Part shown: positions 56,858 through 64,000 of the stretch, one piece after another | Numbering within the stretch: position 1 is the stretch's first letter | Layout of the letters: the number at the start of each line of letters is the position of its first letter | Assembly (NCBI RefSeq): GCF_024868665.1 | Contig: NC_079896.1 | Span: 14,101,268-14,165,267 of the forward strand | DNA length: 64,000 nucleotides | Direction of reading: 5' to 3' | From: Triplophysa rosa | Lineage: Eukaryota > Chordata > Actinopteri > Cypriniformes > Nemacheilidae | Position numbers and translations under genes: made by a program | Notes under the pieces: generated by a model | The model's input: the letters and a program-made list of their open reading frames with translations, nothing else | The model's database searches: none | What the model was told of the DNA's origin: nothing

Positions 56858-59470
56858 TTTGTTTACGCAATATCTGCAAACTGTGTTGTGTAACTGTAGT
56901 GGGAAATGTTTTTTTTTAGAACTTTGAATATTTATTTGTGAAATGTCACTTATTAGTGCAGCTACAAGAAGTTTTCTCATAGCAGGAATTATGCATGGGT
57001 CTAAATAAGAAATGAAAACAGCATCATAGGCGGAACCACAACACCCCACAAATTAATGTCACTCAAGCAGAATACCCAGCCAATTTGTTTCTCATTACGA
57101 ATTGAATTAATGAATTCATTGATTCTTGGCTTGTAAACACCTGTCTTCCCATCCCACTGACTACTGTTTTACTCTCTGTCCATCTTTAACTCACCAGCCC
57201 TCTTGAAAAAGCTCTCCCTCTCTGTGCTCCGTCATCAACACAACACTAATTATAGTGTGATACAGACAACTTGTTAGTACATCCTGTCAACTATACCACA
57301 GCTATTGAGTTTACATCCTCCAATTAATTTAGTTAATCATGAAATCTCACGGTACCCCGACAGGCTTTCGCATCTGCCGCAAAGGCTTTTTTACCCCTGA
57401 TTCCAGAGTTGCACTTTCTCTGCCTTGTGTTTTCTTCAGTTGTAATTTTCTGCGCTTTTACTGCCCTTTGAATAGCCAAAAGGTCGATCTAATACAAACT
57501 CTGAGATTAACGTCACGGTGGGTTTATGAACAGCATTATTCTGTGGAGGACAAACAAAATGCACAATATGAACCTGTTGCACATAAGGCCTTTAGGTTCT
57601 CAAGTATAGCTCTTTTGTTAAACAAGGACACACACCGAGAAACACACTGGAGGCCTTTAGCCTTGAGGTAGCACAAGAGAAAAGGGAGACAAGGAGGCTT
57701 TATGAACCGCTGCATGTAAACTCAAGTGATTACTTATTTGTGACCATTTTTTGTTCAATTTAGCATATTATATGTAAATTGTTTAGATGTTTAAACTTTG
57801 TATAGTTATGTGTTTCCTAATGAAGTGCAACTCTCTCCAGGTACATAAAATAACACTTCTGCAGCCTCACTTGCCATTTTGTAACACATATTTGTCATTT
57901 TTAGTTTTACTGAGCTTCAAACTTCTTATGCATAACAACCCTATCAATATTGGTTCTGCCATAAAACTGACAAATTTCCGTTTAGTTTTCCTTTTCAGTC
58001 CCTTTTTACATATGTGGATATACATATAAAGGAGTGTCTCTCCTCATTGTTCTGACTGTAGTCAAGCAAATCATATTGTTCAAACAGATATGTTGCATAA
58101 TAACAGGGAGAAAAGAGATAAAACAAAGAGATAAAGACCGTTTTTTCCTATCCACTTTTGATGAAGTCCTTTCAAATTCTTTATTTGTTTGTTTCTCTTG
58201 TTTCTTATGCTGTTTTTTAACATGGCTGATTTTATTAAATAAAAAGCCATTTTGATCAGATAAATGCATGCGGGTGAATGCAAAAGCAGTCATGAGAAGG
58301 AGCCCTGCAGTCATATAACCAATTAGCTCAGTAAATGTGGCTCAGAGATAGCCTATTTTATATGAATACAAAATTATAGAAGATTATTCATGAATTCATA
58401 AATCACAAAGTTAACGTTTAACAATGAAGAAAATGTTCTGTGGACAAGCTAAATGTATTATGTGTATGTGAGAGGATAATTGATAAAGATCATTAATAAA
58501 ACTATGCTCCTCAATGAGAGGACTGAAATTCTTAAATGTTACATAATTCTTATTAGTATGATGATGATGATGATGATTCACATGTTTCCCAGGGCATACA
58601 CAGAGACATGTAATACACACACACAGGTTTGTATTGACATTCAATAGAGTTCCACTGATTTTATATCGGGTTTATGATATATTCTAGCCCCTAACCTACC
58701 CCAACACCTAAACCTAATAATAACACAAACATGTGCAAGACACCGAATTATGAGCCTTTTTATTTAGTGAGGACCAGTAAAATGTCCTCACAGGTCGGTT
58801 GTAATGATAGTTCACTGTATATTACTGAGGAGATTTGGCCCTCACAAATATAGCTAAACCTCTACACATAATGCATGCAGAATATATCTATATCATAAAC
58901 ACAAGCAGTGGCACTGACTAACCCAACATACAACATCATAGCTGTACAAGTATCAGACATAAGTATTACACATATTTTAAGTCCCCAGTTTTTAGACGAA
59001 TTATTTACTTTAAATACACAGGAATGTTTTGTTGTTGCTGTTCTTGTGGTTTATTGCATTTTGACAAATTAGAGCCAAACAAAGTAACAATTTAAAATAA
59101 ATAAATGCCCTCTTTTATAGGAGAAAGAAATGTAAATAATTGTAGTCCTGTGCCATGTGTAGTTTATTTTATTGGCTTTCATAAAATTCCAGTAAAATAA
59201 ATTCCAGTGGCAGTTCACATCCAGTATTTATGTGCCTGTATTATATTTTCATTTTCCGGCGATTTTTTTACTTGTATTATGTCTTCAATCTGTTTAAAAA
59301 TCATGTTTTTCTGTCAGTATTATTTTATCTGAATGTCTGCTGTTTAATCTGATAACGGCTCGTTTAAATCACCGAGAGTAAACACGCTGCACATTCAATA
59401 AAATACAACATCCATGTCCTCGTTTAGAGATTTGTGAGCATGCAGCCTATCTCTCTCTATTTCTCACACA
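56858..59470. other. Intronic or intergenic, no exon seen
   Basis: Long AT-rich stretch without a recognised repeat, apart from (GAT)n at about 58557..58578 and a CA run near 58614. Open frames lack family features. Confidence 0.4.
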
Positions 59471-59479
59471 CCCAGTTAA

Positions 59480-59730
59480 TACTCGGTGACTCCATTTGAC
59501 CGCTGGTCGGTTCGAGGCTCCGTTTATTGTGATACAGTGGAGTTATTGAGGAGTGGGCCCCATTAGGAGCAACAGCCGAGCCGCTGCGCTGGGCAATTAC
59601 TGAGCAAGCGAGGACCCGACGCAGCCCTAGACCTCCCGCGGGAGCTGCCACCTCACGCCGTTAATCAATCTGATTTAGACTGGACAGGGACACGCGCCAA
59701 CACGAGACGCGCGGTGGAGACACGCGCGTG
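59480..59730. promoter_or_regulatory. Candidate conserved noncoding element
   Basis: A GC-rich, non-repetitive block sits between AT-rich flanks. It contains TTTATTGTGATACAGTGG, GGGCCCCATTAGGAGCAAC, GGCAATTACTGAGCAAG and GTTAATCAATCTGATTTAGA, the last with homeodomain/PBX-like sites. There is no convincing ORF on either strand and no terminal repeats. An enhancer or ncRNA role is inference from composition only. Confidence 0.35.
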
Positions 59731-60395
59731 ACCTGCATTTTATTTCGATTCCAGGAGAAATAGATGGATAGACGGTGCAAGGGATAAGGGAACAGATAGG
59801 GGGGAGAGGTAGTGGGAAAAGAAAGATGAGGGGAAGACAGGGATAATTAATGAGGAGATGTGAGAAGAATTAAAACAACACAACAAAATGTCGATCACTT
59901 GGAGACACGACTTACATACATGGTTGCATATTTGGAAAATTATTATTCACTCTCATTACATTCTTATTTAAGATGTTTTATGGATAAACACTGTAGCAAG
60001 CCGATATTGGTAATAGCAGCTGCATTAAAAAGAGGTTTATTATAGGACATTATTGCATTTATTATTAGCCTACTTACTAAAAGCATTAATTATTCATTTT
60101 TAGTTTTTATTGCTCATTAAAAGATTATGCATTCATTATAAGCACAGGACAAAATTAGGCTTTGGTGGAAGCTTCACATACAGATATCAGGGTTTTAACC
60201 TAAATCTACATAGAAAAAAAGTTTTGTTAAATACTTGTATGTGTGCTTAGTGTTTATGTTAGGGTGTTATCTATACAAATTTATACCCAAACGTGAGGTT
60301 AATATGGTAGTATTTCTGCTTAGCTATATAAAAGCTCTCAATGGAGATAGATGAGTCGCAAAGTGTGAATGTGTATATATGTATGCATGTGTAAA
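59731..60395. other. No gene; flank of gypsy element 2
   Basis: A purine-rich patch (59760..59850) followed by AT-rich DNA. Nothing recognised. Confidence 0.4.
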
Positions 60396-61264
60396 TGTCA
60401 TGGTCGACAAAGCTGAGAGAGACCCAAATGCGGGAAAAAGCTTTATTAGTAAATGGCAACAGTCAATAATCCAAACAGCCAAGGAATGCACAGCCGCGGG
60501 AAGCAGAAAGATACACCACCGGAACGGGAGAGAACTCCGAAGAGCGTCGAGAATCCGCCGGGGTAAGGGGTCAGTAGTTGGGGTTCAAGGGTCTTCCTCG
60601 TACCAACTCTCAGGAGGAGAGAGAAGTGGTAGCTCGTGGCGAAGATCGCGCCCCTGATGCGACTGTTGTTAGGTCGGGTGTGGAGGGAGGCCGCCGGCCG
60701 GGACGCCAACGGATACTGCGTAGACAGAGAGCAGACCTGGGACGTGATGGGAGAGAGGTGAGAATACACTGGAAAAGCTAAGGAAAACAGAGTCAAGTGA
60801 AGCACGTTCGTGAAGGCAAAATGACTAGAGGAGCTAGGACTAAGGCTATGACTAGGACTGTGGCAAGGCTAAGGCTAAGGCTAAGAAATCCAAGAGGATA
60901 TCGAGATGCTATAGGTGAGCCGCAGCAGCACCTAGGTCAGTCTGTAGTGAAAAACACACAACGGTCAGACACAGGACAAGAAACATCAATGGATTATAAA
61001 GGAAACCTAGATGGGCTGGAATAGTCAACAGGTGTGGTACAATTGCGGGAACAAGCGGGCTTAATGAGGGAAGTGAGAACAGGGGTGTGAGAGCTGAGTG
61101 GAAAAACACCAGTGCAAGGAAAACCCTAACGGAGACACGAGGGCGGGGACAGTGACGCGACTCCGAGCACGTGGTCAGCCGTCAGTAGACAGCTTCCACG
61201 TGCTCGACAAAAACAAGACCTTTCCCGTGCAGACAATTACCCCGACCTGACCTGGGTTGTGACA
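60396..61264 (-). repeat. 3' LTR of gypsy element 2
   Basis: 869 bp, TGTCATGGTCGAC to GGTTGTGACA on the plus strand. On the minus strand it follows a purine tract (GGTGGGGGGGGGTA, 61265..61278), which places it at the 3' end. Confidence 0.8.
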
Positions 61265-61278
61265 TACCCCCCCCCACC

Positions 61279-62598
61279 AGCACCCCTAGGCGCTAGGGGA
61301 GGGATCTCACCTCGTCTCCGGTGGAAGTCCACGATCAACGACCGGTCCAGGACATCCCGAGAAGGTATCCACGACCTCTCCTCTGCGCCATAACCCTCCC
61401 AGTCCACCAAGTACTGGAAGCCCCTGCCGCCGCGGCGAACGTCCAGTAGTCTCTTAACAGTATACATGGGAATCCCTTCCACAAGCCGCGGGGGAGGGTG
61501 GGTGGGTCGAGAACTGGCAGGGTTAAGATGGGACATGACTACGGGCTTGACCCTGGACACATGAAATACAGGGTGAACTCGACCAAGAGTAGGAGGAAGC
61601 TTGAGCCGCACGGCCACTGGATTGACCACCTTGGCGATACGGAATGGCCCAATGAACCTGGGAGCCAGCTTGCGTGAAGGCACCCAGAGAGGCAGGTCCT
61701 TGGTGGAAAGCCATACCCATTGACCGCACACATAGGCGGGGGGAGGAGTCCGGTGACGGTCGGCCGCTGCTTTGGTCCTCAGAGAGGTTCGGGCCAAAAC
61801 CTCTCTGGCCCTTGTCCAAGTCCGGTGGCACCGTTGCACAAAGGCCAGAGCTGAGGGAACCGCAGCATCGAGTTCCTGAAGGGGAAACAGAGGGGGTTGA
61901 AATCAAAGAGAGCATTCAAATGGAGACATACCTGTGGCAGAGACGGGAAGGGAGTTGTGAGCGTATTCCACCCATGAGAGTTGTTGGCTCCAGGAGCCGG
62001 GGTTGTTGGATGTCAGACAGCGGAGTCTCCGTCCGAGTTCCTGGTTGGCTCGCTCACACTTTCCATTGGTCTGAGGATGGAAACCTGAGGACAGACTCGT
62101 AGAGGCCCCGATCTGCCTAGAGAACTCTTTCCAGAACCGGGAGGTGAACTGAGGACCCCTATCGGACACAACGTCGACCGGAAGACCGTGGAGCCAAAAG
62201 ACGTGGTCCACCATCAGCTGGGACATCTCCCGGGCGGAGGGAAGCTTGGGAAGAGGAATAAAATGGGCCGCCTTGGAGAACCGGTCCACCACCGTAAGAA
62301 TAACGGTATTGCCTCTAGACAGGGGAAGGCTAGTGACAAAGTCCAGGGCAATGTGTGACCAGGGTCGGAAGGGAATGGGAAGGGGCCGGAGCAGACTTGC
62401 AGGTGGACGGCGAGAAGTCTTGGTCTGGGCGCAGACCGGGCAAGCCAACACGAACTGTCTGACATCATTGGGAGCCGACGGCCACCAAAACCGTTGACGT
62501 ACGCATGCCATGGTTCCCTTGACCCCTGGATGGCCAACCAGCCTGGAAGAATGACACCACTGGAGGACCTCCGAGCGCAGCCGAGAAAGAACAAACAA
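61279..62598 (-). pseudogene. Gypsy integrase with chromodomain
   Basis: An HHCC zinc-binding N-terminus is present ([28 protein letters not shown]). The catalytic core has Asp in [11 protein letters not shown], Asp in [13 protein letters not shown] and Glu in [11 protein letters not shown], a complete DDE set. The C-terminal part ([17 protein letters not shown], [11 protein letters not shown]) lies in another frame (61839..61237), with a shift near 61900. It ends in a chromodomain ([39 protein letters not shown]), which in this family guides insertion to particular chromatin. Confidence 0.85.
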
Positions 62599-64000
62599 CC
62601 GACCCCCTCAGCACTTGCACCCTGCGACCGGCCTCTGCCACCCGCTGCTCGATCTCCCAGGCAAGAGCACCGACCACTTTATCCCTAGGAAGGATAGAGT
62701 CGACAGGTTCCTCCCTGCCCGGGCTCTCGAACAGACAGGAAAGGGCGTCAGGCTTAATATTCTTGGAACCAAAAAAACAGTGCCCAGCGGGCCTGACGAG
62801 AGTTCACCCTCTTGGCTGAACGGACATATTCTGTTTTTATGGTCCGTCCAGTCCAAGAATGGCTGCGTTGAACCCTCCAACCAGTGACGCCACTCACCCA
62901 AGGCTAGACGAACCGCCAGCAGCTCTCTGTTGCCGATATTGTAATTCCGTTCCGCAGGGCTCAGGCGATGAGAAAAGAAAGCGCACGGATGCACCTTCTC
63001 ATCATGACTGGCACGCTGGGACAAGACTGCGTCTACCCCGACATCGGAAGCATCGACCTCGACAATAAACTGACGTTCCGGATCTGGAAAACAGAGCACA
63101 GGAGCAGAGGCAAACCGGGACTTAAGTTTCTCAAAGGCTACCTGAGCGAGGGAGTTCCAGGAGAACGAGACCTTGGTGGAGGTCAACGCTGTGAGCGGTG
63201 CGGCCACCTGGCCGAAACGGATGAACTGCCTGTAAAAGTTGGCGAACCCCAGGAACTGCTGCAGAGCCTTACGATAGTCGGGATCGGGCCATGTGGCGAC
63301 AGCCTTAATCTTGGCGTCATCCGGTCCCACGCCTCGGGGTGAAATCACGTGGCCAAGGAACGAAACGGTATCGGAGTGGAATTCGCACTTCTCCGCCTTG
63401 ACGAATAACTGATTCTCGAGAAGGCGCCGGAGAACCCCTCTGACATGTTGGGTGTGTTCCTGGAGAGAGGGGGGAAAAAATGAGGATATCATCCAGGTAC
63501 ACAAAGACAAATCGGTTAATCATGTCACCCAACACGTCATTGATGAGGCTCTGGAAGACGACAGGAGCATTGGTCAGCCCGAACGGAAGAACCAAATACT
63601 CGTAATGTCCCGATGGTGTATTAAATGCCGTCTTCCACTCGTTCCCCTCGCGAATGCTGACCAGATGATAGGCGTTGCGGAGGTCTAACTTAGTGAAGAC
63701 CCGGGCTCCCTGTAAAAGTTCGAAGGCAGACGACATTAAAGGCAAGGGGTATTTATTCTTAAGAGTAATCTCGTTCAAACCTCGATAGTCAATGCAGGGG
63801 CGAAGGGAGCCGTCTTTCTTCTGCATGAATAAGAAACCTGCACCGGCCGGCGAGGAGGAGGGGCGAATGAGCCCGGCGTTAAGACATTCACGAATATACT
63901 TGTCCATGGCCTCTCTTTCAGGACCCGAAAGGGAAAATAACCGACCCCTAGACGGAGAAGTGCCCGGGAGTAGGTCAATGGCGCAGTCGTAGGGCCGATG
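62598..64000 (-). pseudogene. Gypsy RT and RNase H, two frameshifts
   Basis: [68 protein letters not shown] and an intact YLDDILIF box (about 63500). A frameshift follows near 63475. The frame continues as [35 protein letters not shown], then RNase [21 protein letters not shown] and [16 protein letters not shown] second shift near 62825 leaves the connection domain in another frame. It would copy element RNA to DNA in the cytoplasmic particle. Only the small shifts appear to break it. Confidence 0.8.

Larger units (their letters stand above)
60396..64000 (-). mobile_element. Ty3/gypsy element 2, cut by window end
   Basis: The 3' portion of a chromodomain-type gypsy element, running RT, RNase H, integrase, chromodomain, LTR on the minus strand. 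It is the same family as the 41529..47195 element but without large deletions. Its gag, protease and 5' LTR must lie beyond 64000. Confidence 0.85.

Noticed and set aside
57339..57671. A 110-residue plus frame that could be an exon
   Set aside because: It does not match the C1q domain or any recognised family and lacks a convincing acceptor and donor pair.
58557..58578. CRISPR-like short tandem array
   Set aside because: It is a simple (GAT)n microsatellite without spacers. No CRISPR arrays were seen in this eukaryotic DNA.

Overview
The window is teleost fish DNA, most likely from a carp or minnow (Cyprinidae). The signs are a vertebrate C1q-like gene exon, tRNA-headed SINEs with an L2-type tail like that of cyprinid HAmo SINEs, DIRS1-like tyrosine-recombinase retrotransposons, and many short inverted-repeat DNA elements. 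There is no operon structure. Only one host gene is recognised with confidence: the first coding exon of c1ql4 (51848..52381, plus strand), with a possible promoter and 5' UTR exons from about 49.9 kb. Its last coding exon is not seen in the remaining 11.6 kb.

Layout. 1-5 kb: a long inverted repeat with a damaged gag-only LTR element between its arms and a short DNA element in the right arm. 5-16 kb: gene-poor AT-rich DNA with several MITEs, including a 539-bp hAT-type element with a perfect 8-bp target duplication. 16-21.4 kb: hairpins, a SINE, a 1.3-kb inverted-repeat element, an L2 3' end, and a non-LTR retrotransposon split by a gag-only LTR element carrying a 12-bp coding minisatellite. 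23.3-36.2 kb: a DIRS complex holding one 4.25-kb DIRS, one deleted DIRS and two short DIRS-derived foldback elements. One foldback element contains a hAT MITE and an L2-type LINE; the LINE contains a BED-finger hAT, which contains a further MITE. 39.4-41.4 kb: one hAT-like element inside another. 41.5-47.2 kb: a decayed Ty3/gypsy element split by a solo LTR. 49.9-60.4 kb: the c1ql4 region with intronic MITEs, two inverted SINEs, a 957-bp inverted-repeat element and a GC-rich unique block that may be a conserved noncoding element. 60.4-64 kb: the 3' part of a second, better-preserved gypsy element on the minus strand, running off the window.

The window is mainly a record of retrotransposon and DNA transposon activity beside one synaptic-type C1q gene. 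Insertion order can be read from target duplications and from resumed reading frames. Every mobile-element coding region seen carries stops, frameshifts or deletions. Clade names, domain calls and boundaries come from reading the sequence; no database search was run.
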